Counted from the stretch's first letter, positions 8,396 through 18,472 are shown. The stretch is DNA of 64,000 nucleotides from Flavobacterium beibuense (GCF_004151245.1 NZ_JUIW01000010.1:62001-126000); one strand, 5' to 3'. The notes: generated by a model from the sequence alone, not told the origin. A program made the numbers and translations.

Positions 8396-9556
8396 ATGAG
8401 CAAAGAAGTAAAAAGCGTAGAATACGGCTTAGAAAAAATATTTGAAGGAGCACAGGATTTCCTGCCTCTTTTAGGTACAGATTATATTGAATTTTATGTG
8501 GGTAACGCTAAACAGGCAGCTCATTATTATAAAACAGCATTCGGATTCCAGTCTCATGCTTATGCAGGACTTGAAACCGGAATGAAAGACAGGGCATCTT
8601 ATGTGCTTAAGCAGGATAAAATCCGTTTAGTATTAACTACCCCTTTAACAGCAAATTCTCCGCTTAACGACCACATTGTAAAACATGGCGACGGTGTTAA
8701 AATTGTTGCACTTTGGGTAGAGGATGCAAGAAAATCATTTGAGGAAACTACTAAGAGAGGTGCTAAAGTGTACATGGAGCCAACTGTTGAAACAGATGAG
8801 TTTGGTGAAGTAGTGCGTGCCGGTATCTACACTTATGGGGAAACTGTACACATGTTTGTAGAGCGTAAAAACTACAAAGGTGCTTTCCTTCCGGGATATA
8901 AAGAATGGAAGTCTGATTACAATCCGCAGCCAACAGGTCTTAAATATGTAGACCACATGGTAGGTAATGTGGGTTGGAATGAAATGAATACCTGGGTTAA
9001 ATGGTATGAGGATGTAATGGGCTTTGTTAACTTCCTTTCGTTTGACGACAAACAAATACATACTGAGTACTCTGCGCTTATGAGTAAAGTAATGAGTAAT
9101 GGTAACGGTAGAATTAAGTTCCCTATCAATGAGCCTGCTGAAGGGGCTAAAAGATCTCAGATTGAAGAATATCTTGATTTCTACGGAGGTCCTGGTGTAC
9201 AGCACATCGCCATAGCTACTGATGATATAATCAAAACAGTAAGTGATCTTAAAGCGAGAGGTGTTGAGTTTCTTACGGCACCACCACATGCTTATTATCA
9301 GGAAGTGCCAAGCCGTCTTGGTGAGCACATGAGCATAATGAAAGAAGATATTAGTGTTTTAGAGAGCCTTGGTATCATGGTTGATGCTGATGAGGAGGGT
9401 TATTTATTACAGATTTTCACTAAACCGGTTGAAGACCGTCCGACACTTTTTTATGAAATAATTCAAAGAATGGGAGCAAGAGGCTTTGGTGCAGGTAACT
9501 TTAAAGCTCTTTTTGAGTCAATTGAGAGAGAACAGGCATTGAGAGGAACGCTATAA
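8396..9556 (+). CDS. hppD: 4-hydroxyphenylpyruvate dioxygenase
   Basis: This enzyme converts 4-hydroxyphenylpyruvate to homogentisate, the substrate of the upstream hmgA product. The 386-residue protein has two vicinal-oxygen-chelate halves. The three Fe(II) ligands are readable in the C-terminal half: His in YVDHMVGNV, His in GVQHIAIAT, and Glu in LFYEIIQR. The C-terminal helix GAGNFKALFESIEREQ is typical. It is probably co-transcribed with hmgA; no strong terminator separates them. Confidence 0.96.
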   Translation: MSKEVKSVEYGLEKIFEGAQDFLPLLGTDYIEFYVGNAKQAAHYYKTAFGFQSHAYAGLETGMKDRASYVLKQDKIRLVLTTPLTANSPLNDHIVKHGDGVKIVALWVEDARKSFEETTKRGAKVYMEPTVETDEFGEVVRAGIYTYGETVHMFVERKNYKGAFLPGYKEWKSDYNPQPTGLKYVDHMVGNVGWNEMNTWVKWYEDVMGFVNFLSFDDKQIHTEYSALMSKVMSNGNGRIKFPINEPAEGAKRSQIEEYLDFYGGPGVQHIAIATDDIIKTVSDLKARGVEFLTAPPHAYYQEVPSRLGEHMSIMKEDISVLESLGIMVDADEEGYLLQIFTKPVEDRPTLFYEIIQRMGARGFGAGNFKALFESIEREQALRGTL

Positions 9557-9666
9557 AATAGCATTAAAATTTCACTATTGATAATTTTAAACCATCATTA
9601 GACTGTTTTTTTGAGGAATATGTGTTAAAGTGAAAATTTAACAAACGAATTTTCAATAAAACTCAA

Positions 9667-9674
9667 TACATTTG
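9667..9674 (+). promoter_or_regulatory. -7 promoter box of an ORF-less transcription unit
   Basis: TACATTTG matches TAnnTTTG exactly, followed by GCA as is common for strong Bacteroidota promoters. No clear -33 TTTG is at the right distance. No start codon leading a credible gene follows before the terminator at 9761-9794. Confidence 0.55.
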
Positions 9675-9680
9675 CACTCG

Positions 9681-9794
9681 CAAAAAAGGAGGTATAGTTA
9701 ACTCACTTTTTGTAAAGTAATTTTTCATAATTTATAGTTTTTTGGTTGGTTAATAGCATAAAAACCCGGTCATTAATTTTGACTGGGTTTTTTT
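9681..9794 (+). ncRNA. Candidate small RNA of about 115 nt
   Basis: A consensus -7 box (9667-9674) and an intrinsic terminator (9761-9794) delimit a short unit without a credible ORF: no ATG occurs on the plus strand between them. Near its 5' end it carries AAGGAGGT (9686-9693), a perfect Shine-Dalgarno string, which is notable because most genes in this window have none. It could instead be the hppD 3' UTR or the leader of the DUF3108 gene. No known RNA family was recognised. Confidence 0.4.
9761..9794 (+). terminator. Rho-independent terminator
   Basis: A 12-bp stem (AAAACCCGGTCA 9761-9772 with TGACTGGGTTTT 9780-9791, one G-U pair), seven-base loop and T run. It ends the candidate small RNA and may also serve hppD. 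Confidence 0.8.
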
Positions 9795-9862
9795 GTTTAT
9801 TATTTTTGGAACGAATATTGCAAAAATACAGTTGTAAAAACACCAAAATTTAGAAAATTGCT

Positions 9863-10630
9863 ATGAAAAAGTTAATGACAGTTCTTTTGTTCTTTACAAT
9901 CTGTAATGTCTTTTCCCAAAGTGCCTTTTCCACGGGCGAGTATTTTAAGTTCCGTATTCACTACGGAATCGTAAATGCCGGTTATGCCACTCTTGAGGTA
10001 AAGGATGCGGTTAAGAACAACAAGAAAGTGCACCATGTTGTGGGCAAGGGTTATACCACGGGTATGACAAAATTCTTTTTTAAGGTAGAGGACAACTACC
10101 AAAGTTATTTTGATAAAGAAACCGGCAGGCCTTATCAGTTTGTAAGAAAAATAGATGAGGGTGGTTATACTAAAAACCAGGAAGGCTTTTTTAATCAGGG
10201 TAACAATACCGTTACGGTAAACGATTACAAGAATGATACTAAAAAAACATTTACTGTTCCTAATAATGTACAGGACATAGTGTCTGTGTTTTATTATTTA
10301 AGGAATCATCCCGACGTGAGCGATCTTAAGACGGGAGAGTCTATTGCAGTAGATATGTTTTTTGATGATGAGGTGACGAAGTTTAAGTTAAAATTCCTTG
10401 GGCGAGAGGATTTAAAGACTAAATTTGGGACCGTTTCTGCAATGATATTCAGACCCTATGTTCAGGCTGGTCGTGTATTTAAGGAGGAGGAGAGTTTAAC
10501 TGTTTGGATTTCAGACGATGAGAACAGGATTCCTTTGCGAATTAAGGCCGAATTGGCTGTGGGTTCACTAAAAGCAGATTTAGATGAATATAAAGGGCTT
10601 AGCCACTCTTTTAAAATAAAATCGAAGTAA
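9863..10630 (+). CDS. DUF3108 domain-containing exported protein
   Basis: A 255-residue protein with a signal peptide (residues 1-18, MKKLMTVLLFFTICNVFS). The mature part matches the DUF3108 family: a beta-rich fold beginning GEYFKFRIHYG and containing VEDNYQSYFD and DDENRIPLRIKAEL, probably periplasmic or outer-membrane associated. No enzymatic role is established for the family. The tryptophan 2,3-dioxygenase gene starts eight bases later, so they probably share a transcript. Confidence 0.85.
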   Translation: MKKLMTVLLFFTICNVFSQSAFSTGEYFKFRIHYGIVNAGYATLEVKDAVKNNKKVHHVVGKGYTTGMTKFFFKVEDNYQSYFDKETGRPYQFVRKIDEGGYTKNQEGFFNQGNNTVTVNDYKNDTKKTFTVPNNVQDIVSVFYYLRNHPDVSDLKTGESIAVDMFFDDEVTKFKLKFLGREDLKTKFGTVSAMIFRPYVQAGRVFKEEESLTVWISDDENRIPLRIKAELAVGSLKADLDEYKGLSHSFKIKSK

Positions 10631-10638
10631 AAAACAAA

Positions 10639-11571
10639 ATGGATATTACACCCGCAATAAAGCAACAGCTTGACGAACTTGATGAAAAATTTAAGGCCTT
10701 AAACCAAAAGACCGAAACCCATTTGGAGGGACTTCGTTGGGCCAAGCCAATTACTTATTGGGATTACATTCAAACCGATGCATTATTAAACCTGCAGATC
10801 CAGAGAACTACACTGCCGGATGAAATGGTTTTTATTATGTATCATCAGGTAAACGAGCTGCTGTTTAAAATGATATTGTGGGAAGTGGAACAGCTTTGTC
10901 ATACCGAAAAACCGGAAACAGCTTACTTTACAGAAAAGCTTATGCGTATAAGCCGTTACTTTGATATGCTAACCACTTCGTTTACCATTATGGGAGACGG
11001 TATGGAGGTAGACCAGTACATGAAGTTCAGGAATACCCTAACACCGGCAAGTGGTTTCCAGAGTGCACAATACCGCTTAATTGAATTTGCTTCTACAGAT
11101 CTTATAAATCTTATAGATTACAGATACAGGGCTACCATAGACAGGAACACCCCTTATGAACATGCATTGGAGCACCTGTACTGGCAGGCAGCCGGTAAAG
11201 ATTATAAAACCGGAGAGAAATCATATCTGTTAAGCGAATTTGAGAAAAAATATAAAGGTGAGTTCCTTCGCTTTATGGAAGAATACAATACCATAAACAT
11301 CTGGAGGAAATTTAAGCAGCTGCCGGAAGAAGCACAAAATGATGCTAAACTGGTTAAAGCTATGCGCCATTATGATTATACGGTAAATGTAACCTGGGTT
11401 ATGGGGCATTACAACACTGCAAAGAAATACATTGAGAGTGTTGCAGGACCTCAGGAAGCCACAGGGGGAAGCGACTGGAAAAAATATATGCATCCTAAAT
11501 ACCAGAGAAGGATATTTTTCCCTGAACTATGGAGCGAGGAGGAATTAAAGCACTGGGGAGAAAACGTATAA
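10639..11571 (+). CDS. Tryptophan 2,3-dioxygenase family protein
   Basis: Haem-dependent dioxygenases of this family oxidise L-tryptophan to N-formylkynurenine, the first step of the kynurenine route. The 310-residue protein shows the N-terminal block TYWDYIQTDALLNLQ, the helix MYHQVNELLFKMILWEVEQL, the probable haem-axial His in WVMGHYNTAKKYI, and ATGGS in place of the usual GTGGS substrate loop. Other kynurenine genes are not adjacent. It sits near tyrosine-degradation genes, but a separate promoter unit lies between. Confidence 0.9.
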   Translation: MDITPAIKQQLDELDEKFKALNQKTETHLEGLRWAKPITYWDYIQTDALLNLQIQRTTLPDEMVFIMYHQVNELLFKMILWEVEQLCHTEKPETAYFTEKLMRISRYFDMLTTSFTIMGDGMEVDQYMKFRNTLTPASGFQSAQYRLIEFASTDLINLIDYRYRATIDRNTPYEHALEHLYWQAAGKDYKTGEKSYLLSEFEKKYKGEFLRFMEEYNTINIWRKFKQLPEEAQNDAKLVKAMRHYDYTVNVTWVMGHYNTAKKYIESVAGPQEATGGSDWKKYMHPKYQRRIFFPELWSEEELKHWGENV

Positions 11572-11592
11572 TAACCGTATAAAACATCAAAA

Positions 11593-12834
11593 TTGAGATA
11601 TCTTACTTTCATATTATTATTAACTACTTTAATTGCGTGTAACGACAAAAAGGAAGAGGAAAAGATACCAGAACCTGTAGCAAAAAAAGAGGTTAAAATA
11701 ATAAAAGAGTTTGGCTTTGTGGTAGACAGCTTTCAGGTAGTACATGACACTATAAGGAGTGGCGATACTTTTGGAGCATTACTTGCAAAACAGAATTTTG
11801 ATGCGGTAACCATACATAATATAACTCAAAAAATAAGGGATACGTTTAATCTAAGGGATATACGTGTAGGTAAACCCTATACACTTTTTAAAGATAAAAA
11901 CGCACCTAACGATCTTAAGATATTTGTTTATGAACCTGATAAGCTTAGTTATTATGTAGTAGACCTGAGGGATTCGGTTGTCGTACATAAAAAGAAACGC
12001 CCGGTAACGGTTAAGCGCAGGATTATTGCGGGAGAGATTGAGGGTTCGCTTGCCGGAACACTAGATAAAGAAGGAGTAGGGCCGGCAGTGGCTCAGGAAC
12101 TTTCGGAGATTTATGCCTGGAGTGTCGATTTCTTCAGAATACAAAAAGGCGATAAGTTTGGTGTCATAATAAACGAAACATACATTAGTGATACCATTTA
12201 TGCCGGTATTAAAAATATAGAAGCGTCTTTCTTTGAATATAAAGGAGATAAAATATATGCTTTCCCTTTTAAGCAGGATACCCTGGCAAAGACCTATGAT
12301 TATTACGATCAGGAAGGTAAAGCGCTAAAGAGTATGTTCCTTAAGGCACCCCTTAAATTTAGCCGTATCAGTTCACGCTTTTCACCAAAGCGTTTTCACC
12401 CGGTACAAAAAAGATGGAAAGCCCATAACGGTACCGATTATGCCGCACCTACAGGAACACCTATCATGGCTACGGCTCATGGTGTTGTAGAAAGGGCAGG
12501 ATATACATCGGGTAACGGTAACTATGTAAAAATAAAGCACAACAATACGTACTCTACACAATACCTGCACATGTCTAAGATTTTAGTGAGAACAGGACAA
12601 AGGGTAAGCCAGGGGCAAATTATAGGTAAGGTAGGTAGTACAGGACTTGCAACGGGACCTCACGTTTGCTACCGTTTCTGGAAAAATGGTGTACAGGTAG
12701 ATGCGCTTAAGCAGAAGTTTACCAGCTCTGAACCTATGAAGAAGGAGCACATGCCGCGTTATGAAGCTTATATGCAGCCTTTAAAGAAAGAACTTGACAG
12801 TATCTCAAACCTCAAATTTAATAATAATAAGTAA
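11593..12834 (+). CDS. M23 family metallopeptidase lipoprotein, TTG start
   Basis: A 413-residue predicted lipoprotein with lipobox LIAC (Cys16). The C-terminal LytM/M23 peptidase domain has HNGTD (HxxxD zinc ligands), YLHMSK and GPHVCYRFW, where the last motif normally reads HxH-like. Such enzymes cut peptide cross-links in peptidoglycan. No ATG lies between the upstream in-frame TAA (11572-11574) and the signal peptide, so TTG at 11593 is the only start that keeps the lipobox. Its stop shares a base with the pgi start (TAATG). Confidence 0.9.
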   Translation: MRYLTFILLLTTLIACNDKKEEEKIPEPVAKKEVKIIKEFGFVVDSFQVVHDTIRSGDTFGALLAKQNFDAVTIHNITQKIRDTFNLRDIRVGKPYTLFKDKNAPNDLKIFVYEPDKLSYYVVDLRDSVVVHKKKRPVTVKRRIIAGEIEGSLAGTLDKEGVGPAVAQELSEIYAWSVDFFRIQKGDKFGVIINETYISDTIYAGIKNIEASFFEYKGDKIYAFPFKQDTLAKTYDYYDQEGKALKSMFLKAPLKFSRISSRFSPKRFHPVQKRWKAHNGTDYAAPTGTPIMATAHGVVERAGYTSGNGNYVKIKHNNTYSTQYLHMSKILVRTGQRVSQGQIIGKVGSTGLATGPHVCYRFWKNGVQVDALKQKFTSSEPMKKEHMPRYEAYMQPLKKELDSISNLKFNNNK

Positions 12835-14480
12835 TGGCAATGGAAAATATCAATCCGACAGGTACCGCAGCCTGGAAGGAATTACAAAAGCATTATGCCG
12901 ATATGCAGAATGCTTCCATGCAGGAGATGTTTGCCGCTGATAATAACAGGAGCGAAAAGTTCCATATTCAGTGGAATAACTTTTTAGTAGATTACTCAAA
13001 AAACATCGTTAACGAACGAACTTTAGACCTTTTAGTAAAACTGGCAGGCGAATCGGGTCTTGCAGCAGCAATTGACAGCTACTTTGCAGGAGATGCTATT
13101 AACAGGACAGAAAACAGGGCAGTGCTTCATACCGCATTAAGAACACCGCAAACTGCAGATGTAAAAGTTGATGGCGAGAACGTAATGCCGGAAGTTTTCT
13201 CGGTAAAAAGTAAAATTCAGGAGTTTTGTAACGATATTATAAACGGAACCCGTAAAGGATATACAGGAAAAACATTTACCGATGTGGTAAACATTGGTAT
13301 AGGTGGTAGTGACTTAGGTCCTGCTATGGTTGTGGAAGCTTTGGCTTACTATCGTAACCATTTAAATGTACGTTTTATATCAAACGTAGATGGTGACCAT
13401 GTAATGGAAAGCCTTAAAGGCCTTAATCCTGAAACTACACTTTTTGTAATTGTATCTAAAACCTTTACCACTCAGGAAACACTTTCTAATGCACAAACGG
13501 TAAGGGAATGGTTCCTTAAATCAGGTTCGCAGCAGGATGTGGCCAAACATTTTGTGGCTGTATCTACCAACATTGGTAAAGTTACCGAGTTTGGTATTGA
13601 TAAAAATAATATCTTCCCTATGTGGGACTGGGTAGGCGGACGTTTCTCTTTATGGAGTGCGGTGGGTCTTTCCATAAGCCTTTCTGTAGGGTTTGATAAT
13701 TTTGATAAGTTACTGAAAGGAGCTCATGATATGGACGAGCATTTCAGGACAGCACAGCATGATAAAAACATTCCGGTAGTACTTGCTTTACTAAGCATTT
13801 GGTACAACAATTTCTTTGGTGCCGAGAGTGAAGCATTAATACCTTACACCCAATACCTGCAAAAACTAGCTCCATACCTGCAACAGGGTATAATGGAAAG
13901 TAACGGTAAGAGTGTAGACCGCAATGGTAATACGGTAGATTACCAAACAGGTACCATTATATGGGGAGAGCCGGGAACTAATTCTCAGCACGCTTTCTTC
14001 CAGTTAATACACCAGGGAACGAAACTTATCCCGACTGATTTTATTGGTTTTGTGGCTCCGTTACATGGAAATAAAGACCATCATGATAAACTGATGTCTA
14101 ACTTCTTTGCACAAACAGAGGCATTACTTAACGGTAAGACGGAAGCTCAGGTTGAGGCAGAGTTTGCCAAACAGGGTATAGATGGCGATAAAGCTGCATT
14201 TTTACTCCCGTTTAAGGTATTTACAGGTAATAAGCCTACAAATACCCTTTTGATAGATAAACTTACTCCGGAAGCTTTAGGATCGCTTATAGCATTATAT
14301 GAACATAAGATATTTGTTCAGGGTGTTATATGGAATATCTTTAGTTACGACCAATGGGGTGTGGAACTAGGAAAACAGCTTGCTAACTCTATCTTAGATG
14401 AGATCAATTCAGGAGACGTAAAACAGCACGATAATTCTACTGAATTCCTGTTAAAATACTTTCTTAAAAACAGAAAATAA
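12834..14480 (+). CDS. pgi: Glucose-6-phosphate isomerase
   Basis: Interconverts glucose 6-phosphate and fructose 6-phosphate. The 548-residue length is normal for the long bacterial/eukaryotic form. Family signatures are clear: [14 protein letters not shown] (phosphate binding), [14 protein letters not shown], the PROSITE-type segment [14 protein letters not shown], and [17 protein letters not shown] with the catalytic His. The start overlaps the M23 gene stop by one base (TAATG), implying translational coupling. A strong terminator follows. Confidence 0.97.
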   Translation: MAMENINPTGTAAWKELQKHYADMQNASMQEMFAADNNRSEKFHIQWNNFLVDYSKNIVNERTLDLLVKLAGESGLAAAIDSYFAGDAINRTENRAVLHTALRTPQTADVKVDGENVMPEVFSVKSKIQEFCNDIINGTRKGYTGKTFTDVVNIGIGGSDLGPAMVVEALAYYRNHLNVRFISNVDGDHVMESLKGLNPETTLFVIVSKTFTTQETLSNAQTVREWFLKSGSQQDVAKHFVAVSTNIGKVTEFGIDKNNIFPMWDWVGGRFSLWSAVGLSISLSVGFDNFDKLLKGAHDMDEHFRTAQHDKNIPVVLALLSIWYNNFFGAESEALIPYTQYLQKLAPYLQQGIMESNGKSVDRNGNTVDYQTGTIIWGEPGTNSQHAFFQLIHQGTKLIPTDFIGFVAPLHGNKDHHDKLMSNFFAQTEALLNGKTEAQVEAEFAKQGIDGDKAAFLLPFKVFTGNKPTNTLLIDKLTPEALGSLIALYEHKIFVQGVIWNIFSYDQWGVELGKQLANSILDEINSGDVKQHDNSTEFLLKYFLKNRK

Positions 14481-14514
14481 CACATTGTAACTTCAATAAG
14501 TTATGTATAAAACA

Positions 14515-14544
14515 AAAGCCCGAATTAGTATTCGGGCTTTTTTT
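14515..14544 (+). terminator. Terminator of the M23-pgi unit
   Basis: An 11-bp stem (14515-14525 with 14530-14540, AAAGCCCGAAT/ATTCGGGCTTT), four-base loop and T run. Confidence 0.88.
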
Positions 14545-14691
14545 ATGCCTAATTCAAAAAAATCGGGTTACTATTCTGCAAACAAAAGTTTTCTTCAAAG
14601 TAAACGGGTAAAAGGTTTTTTTAACTTTTTTTAAACTAATAGTTTTCTGATTATCAATATATTGTAAATATGTATGTATTTAATAATTGCT

Positions 14692-14704
14692 TAACCTGAG
14701 GTTA
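14692..14704. promoter_or_regulatory. Small inverted repeat ahead of the TonB receptor gene
   Basis: TAACC-TGA-GGTTA lies 48 bases before the receptor ATG. It could be an operator, but the arms are only 5 bp. No exact TAnnTTTG box is present; AAATTTTG at 14717-14724 is the closest. Confidence 0.25.
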
Positions 14705-14751
14705 GAGGTAAAATACAAATTTTGCGCTCAAACTTAAACACACGCGTAAAA

Positions 14752-17343
14752 ATGAAGAATTTTAAAACCTTTTTATTCACTTTTTCTATGCTTATGCTTG
14801 GAGTAGTTGCATTTGCACAGGAAACTATTACAGGTACAGTTATCGATGGCGACACTAACTTACCTTTAACTGCAGCTAACGTTTTTGTTAGAGGTACATC
14901 GGAAGGGACTACAGCTAATGTAGATGGTGTATTTACACTTAAAACGAGCAAAACTTCGGGAGATCTTTTAATCTCTTTTATTGGTTATGAAACCAAAGTT
15001 GTTCCGTTTACAATTAATGCGGGACAAACACTTAATATCGGTTCTATAACACTACTTACAGATTCTGAAGAACTGGAAGCCGTTGTTATAGTAGGAGCCG
15101 GGGTTATTGATATGGAGGAAGACAGGAAAACTCCTGTTGCCGTATCTAAAATAAGCTATAAAGAAATTCAGCAGAAATCAGGAAGCCAGGATTTTCCTGA
15201 GGTTATGAAAAACACTCCTTCTGTATACGTTGCGAGTCAGGCAGGAGGTTTTGGTGACTCAAAAGTATATGTACGTGGTTTTGACCAGACAAATACTGCA
15301 TTCTTATTAAATGGTCAGCCAATAAACGGTATGGAAGACGGTAATATGTACTGGTCTAACTGGAGCGGTATGACAGATGTTGCCAGCTCAGTACAGGTGC
15401 AAAGAGGTCTAGGTTCTTCTAAGCTTGCTATTTCATCTGTGGGTGGTACGGTAAACATTGTTACCAAAGCTACTCAGTTAAGAGAGGGTGGTTTTGCGCA
15501 GTCTACAATAGGAAACAACAATTTTATCAAAAATACGGTATCATACAACACAGGTATGATGGAAAACGGATGGGGTTTTAGTGCCCTTCTTACTAAATGG
15601 AGTGGCGACGGATACAACCGCGGAACTTATGGTGAGGGGCAAAACTATTTTATATCTGCAGGATATAAAGCAAATGAAAAACACCTTTTCAACTTCCTTA
15701 TTTTTGGTGCACCACAATGGCATGACCAAAACTTTACTAAATCTATCTCAAGTTATTTAACTAACGGTAGAAAATATAATAACAATTACGGTTATTATAA
15801 TGGTGATTATATGTCAGAAAGAAGAAACTACTATCATAAACCGGTAGCTAACTTTAACTGGGACTTTACTATTAATGATGCAATGCAGCTTTCCACAGTA
15901 TTATATGCTTCATGGGGTCGTGGTGGCGGAACCGGTAACTGGGGTAGCGGTAGAGTAAGAACTGCAGACGGTCATGTTGATTTTGATGCTATTGCAGAGA
16001 ACAACGCTGCTCTTCCCGGAGCTATAGGTTCACTGGGTAATGGTGCTTATGCAATTCGTAACTCGGTTAACAACCATGCCTGGTATGGTTTGGTTTCTAA
16101 CTTTAACCATAAAATTACAGATAATCTTAGCTATAATGCAGGTATCGATTTAAGGACTTATAAAGGAGATCACTATAGAACAATCAACCATTTCTTAGGT
16201 CTTAGCGGATGGGAAACAACTGATAATGCACAATATCCAGGTGGATATATTGTAACAGATGCATTTAGTGCAAAACCTTGGAGCTCTTTATTTGATAAAG
16301 CAGATGACAATCAAAAAGTAAACTATGATTATAGTGAAAGAATTAGCTACGGAGGTGTTTTCGGGCAGGTTGAATATGCTACAGATTCTTTCTCTGCCTA
16401 TTTTCAGGGAGCTGTTTCTACACAATCTCATATCCGTTGGGATAGATTTGGTTATGTAGAGGCTGAAGAAGAATCTCCTAAGGTAAACAATACAGGTTTC
16501 AATATTAAAGGTGGTGTAAGCTATAACATTAATGAAAACCATACTTTCTTTGGTAATGCCGGTTATTATTCAAGACAGCCATACCACGATAATATCTACC
16601 TTAACTTTGGTAACGATGTAAATCCATTAACTGAAAATGAAAAGGTAACCGGTCTTGAGTTAGGTTATAAATTAAGAACCCAGTTTATAGATGCTAATGT
16701 AAACCTTTACAGAACGACATGGGAAGATCGTGTAACGACAACTTCAGATGAAGATGAAATTAGTGGGGACAGAATCTATTATAATAACTCCGGTGTGGTA
16801 CAATTACACAAAGGTATAGAGATTGATTTTGCAGCACATCCGTTTACATTCCTTGATGTTAAAGGTTTCGGATCTTTTGGTGACTGGACTTATGATGATA
16901 ACATTTATCAGAGAACTTTTGATCAGAATCAAAATCTTCTTGATGAAGAGGTTGTTGAGATAGAGGGTGGTAAAGTAGGTGGAGGTGCACAAACTACTTA
17001 CGGATTTGGATTAGTGTACAGAGCTACAGGAAGACTATCTGTTGATGTAGACTGGAGAAACTACGATAATCTTTACAGTACTGCCGTAGTAAAAAATAAT
17101 ATTGAATTACCTTCTTTTGATATTTTTGATGCAGGAGCTACTTACAAGCTTACATTCCCTGAAACGTCTTTAACATTCCGATTAAATGTGAACAACCTTT
17201 TTGGAGAAGTTTATATGTCTGAAATGACATCGGCTAATCCGGTTGAAGACGGTGATGATTCATACAAAGGGATTAATGTTAGTAACAATGTGTTCTTTGG
17301 TAACGGTACTACCTGGAACTTTGGTATGAGATTTAATTTCTAA
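14752..17343 (+). CDS. TonB-dependent receptor with carboxypeptidase-regulatory-like N-terminal domain
   Basis: An 863-residue outer-membrane receptor for energised uptake of an unidentified ligand. ATG 14752 was chosen because it starts a standard signal peptide (residues 1-22, ending AFAQ). A TTG 30 bases upstream would add a charged extension. After the signal comes a CarboxypepD_reg-like domain (ITGTVIDGDTNLPLTAANV), then the plug (TPVAVSKISYKEI, VYVRGFDQ, GGTVNIVTK), then the barrel ending in GMRFNF with a terminal Phe. No SusD-like partner is adjacent, so a polysaccharide-utilisation role is not indicated. Confidence 0.93.
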   Translation: MKNFKTFLFTFSMLMLGVVAFAQETITGTVIDGDTNLPLTAANVFVRGTSEGTTANVDGVFTLKTSKTSGDLLISFIGYETKVVPFTINAGQTLNIGSITLLTDSEELEAVVIVGAGVIDMEEDRKTPVAVSKISYKEIQQKSGSQDFPEVMKNTPSVYVASQAGGFGDSKVYVRGFDQTNTAFLLNGQPINGMEDGNMYWSNWSGMTDVASSVQVQRGLGSSKLAISSVGGTVNIVTKATQLREGGFAQSTIGNNNFIKNTVSYNTGMMENGWGFSALLTKWSGDGYNRGTYGEGQNYFISAGYKANEKHLFNFLIFGAPQWHDQNFTKSISSYLTNGRKYNNNYGYYNGDYMSERRNYYHKPVANFNWDFTINDAMQLSTVLYASWGRGGGTGNWGSGRVRTADGHVDFDAIAENNAALPGAIGSLGNGAYAIRNSVNNHAWYGLVSNFNHKITDNLSYNAGIDLRTYKGDHYRTINHFLGLSGWETTDNAQYPGGYIVTDAFSAKPWSSLFDKADDNQKVNYDYSERISYGGVFGQVEYATDSFSAYFQGAVSTQSHIRWDRFGYVEAEEESPKVNNTGFNIKGGVSYNINENHTFFGNAGYYSRQPYHDNIYLNFGNDVNPLTENEKVTGLELGYKLRTQFIDANVNLYRTTWEDRVTTTSDEDEISGDRIYYNNSGVVQLHKGIEIDFAAHPFTFLDVKGFGSFGDWTYDDNIYQRTFDQNQNLLDEEVVEIEGGKVGGGAQTTYGFGLVYRATGRLSVDVDWRNYDNLYSTAVVKNNIELPSFDIFDAGATYKLTFPETSLTFRLNVNNLFGEVYMSEMTSANPVEDGDDSYKGINVSNNVFFGNGTTWNFGMRFNF

Positions 17344-17371
17344 TTATACAGCAGGATTATTTAATTTCACC

Positions 17372-17400
17372 GAACCCCGCTTTAAGCGGGGTTCATTTTT
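17372..17400 (+). terminator. Terminator after the TonB receptor
   Basis: GAACCCCGC (17372-17380), a TTTAA loop and GCGGGGTTC (17386-17394), followed by a T-rich tail. Confidence 0.85.
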
Positions 17401-17425
17401 ATGACTTATGCAATGATAAAATTCC

Positions 17426-17433
17426 TATTTTTG
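17426..17433 (+). promoter_or_regulatory. -7 box for the four-helix membrane protein gene
   Basis: TATTTTTG matches TAnnTTTG, 20 bases before the ATG at 17454. No good -33 element is visible. Confidence 0.45.
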
Positions 17434-17453
17434 TAGGAACAAAAACTAACTTT

Positions 17454-17894
17454 ATGTATCAATCTGTTTTAGACTTACACTCTTACTGGGCTTTTGCCGT
17501 GCTTGGACTTTTATTAATTGCAGTTTTAAATGCTTTTGCAGGTTTATCCTCTAAAAGGGTTTTTACACCAAAAGACAGGAAAATATCAATGATTGCACTT
17601 ATATTTTCGCATATTCAGTTATTGTTGGGAATAGTGCTTTATTTTGTTTCCCCTTATTTGCAAACAGCTAAAGAGGCCGGTATGGGAGCTGTAATGAAAG
17701 ACAGTACATTAAGATTGTATCTTGTAGAGCATCCGCTTACCAACATTATAGCAATTGTACTAATTACTATAGGTTGGTCTAAACATAAAAAAACAGAAGA
17801 CAGCCAGGCTAAGTTTAAAAAAATTGGCTGGATGTATGCAATAGCATTCCTGCTTTTACTAAGTAGAATTCCATGGAGTGCATGGTTATCATAA
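17454..17894 (+). CDS. Four-helix integral membrane protein, cytochrome b-like, function unknown
   Basis: A 146-residue protein with four predicted membrane helices (about 10-33, 45-67, 95-115, 124-143). Histidines lie at or near membrane segments (DLHSYWAF, IFSHIQLL, VEHPLTN), an arrangement that could bind haem, and homologues are sometimes labelled cytochrome B. No haem-binding motif is definitive. The gene is isolated between two terminators, so its context gives no clue. Confidence 0.7.
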   Translation: MYQSVLDLHSYWAFAVLGLLLIAVLNAFAGLSSKRVFTPKDRKISMIALIFSHIQLLLGIVLYFVSPYLQTAKEAGMGAVMKDSTLRLYLVEHPLTNIIAIVLITIGWSKHKKTEDSQAKFKKIGWMYAIAFLLLLSRIPWSAWLS

Positions 17895-17902
17895 AAATAT
17901 TC

Positions 17903-17925
17903 AGGCCGCAAAGCGGCCTTTTTTA
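17903..17925 (+). terminator. Terminator after the membrane protein gene
   Basis: AGGCCGC-AAA-GCGGCCT followed by six T residues. Confidence 0.88.
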
Positions 17926-17969
17926 TTTTGTGGCATTTAATTTGCTGCAAAGGCATAAATTTTTTGTGT

Positions 17970-18407
17970 ATGAAGAAAGGAGTAATTTTTATTGTCGGGA
18001 TTTTTGTTTTTACGGTTGTATCGGCTTTTTCAGTTTTAACTGAAAAGAAAGTTTTTGTGCTGGGTAATCAGCCTGCCTCATTAAACGATACGGTTGTTCC
18101 TGTTTTAAAGATGTATAAAACAGATGTTCTTGCCACTTACTACCACGATAAGTTTAACGGCAGAAAAACAACCAGTGGAGAACGTTTTGATAATACTAAA
18201 TATACTGCGGCACACAAAAGCCTTCCTTTTGGCACTGTTGTAAGGGTAACAAATGAAAAGAACGGAAAATTTGTAGATGTTAAAATTAACGACAGGGGGC
18301 CGTTTAGCAAAACTCTGGAAATAGATCTTACAAAAAAGGCATTTATGGAAATAGTATCCAATAAAAATTCAGGAACCGCTAAGGTTAAAATAGAAATAAT
18401 TGAATAG
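17970..18407 (+). CDS. RlpA-like septal ring lytic transglycosylase family protein
   Basis: A 145-residue exported protein. ATG 17970 starts a good signal peptide (MKKGVIFIVGIFVFTVVSAF); an alternative start 42 bases upstream would place Cys-rich residues ahead of it. The mature part is a single double-psi beta-barrel with the RlpA blocks ATYYHDKFNGRKTTSGERFD, AAHKSLPFGTVVRVTN and VKINDRGPF, including the conserved Asp expected for transglycosylase activity. There is no SPOR domain, so septal targeting is not evident. It is probably periplasmic. Confidence 0.9.
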   Translation: MKKGVIFIVGIFVFTVVSAFSVLTEKKVFVLGNQPASLNDTVVPVLKMYKTDVLATYYHDKFNGRKTTSGERFDNTKYTAAHKSLPFGTVVRVTNEKNGKFVDVKINDRGPFSKTLEIDLTKKAFMEIVSNKNSGTAKVKIEIIE

Positions 18408-18410
18408 AAA

Positions 18411-18437
18411 AAACCGGCACTTGTGCCGGTTTTTTTT
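18411..18437 (+). terminator. Terminator after the RlpA gene
   Basis: CCGGCAC-TT-GTGCCGG (18414-18429) flanked by A and T runs. Confidence 0.88.
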
Positions 18438-18472
18438 GTTAAAGAAAATTTAACAAAAAAATAGTTCGATTG

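Noticed and set aside
8735..9328. Minus-strand frame of 197 residues
   Set aside because: It lies wholly antisense to hppD, which has all its iron ligands, and shows no recognisable domain.
9568..9640. Hairpin between AAAATTTCAC and GTGAAAATTT
   Set aside because: The arms are about 50 bases apart and imperfect in the A+T part, so chance is likely.
14722..14751. TTG start 30 bases upstream for the TonB receptor
   Set aside because: It adds a charged extension before a good signal peptide; ATG 14752 is the normal start.
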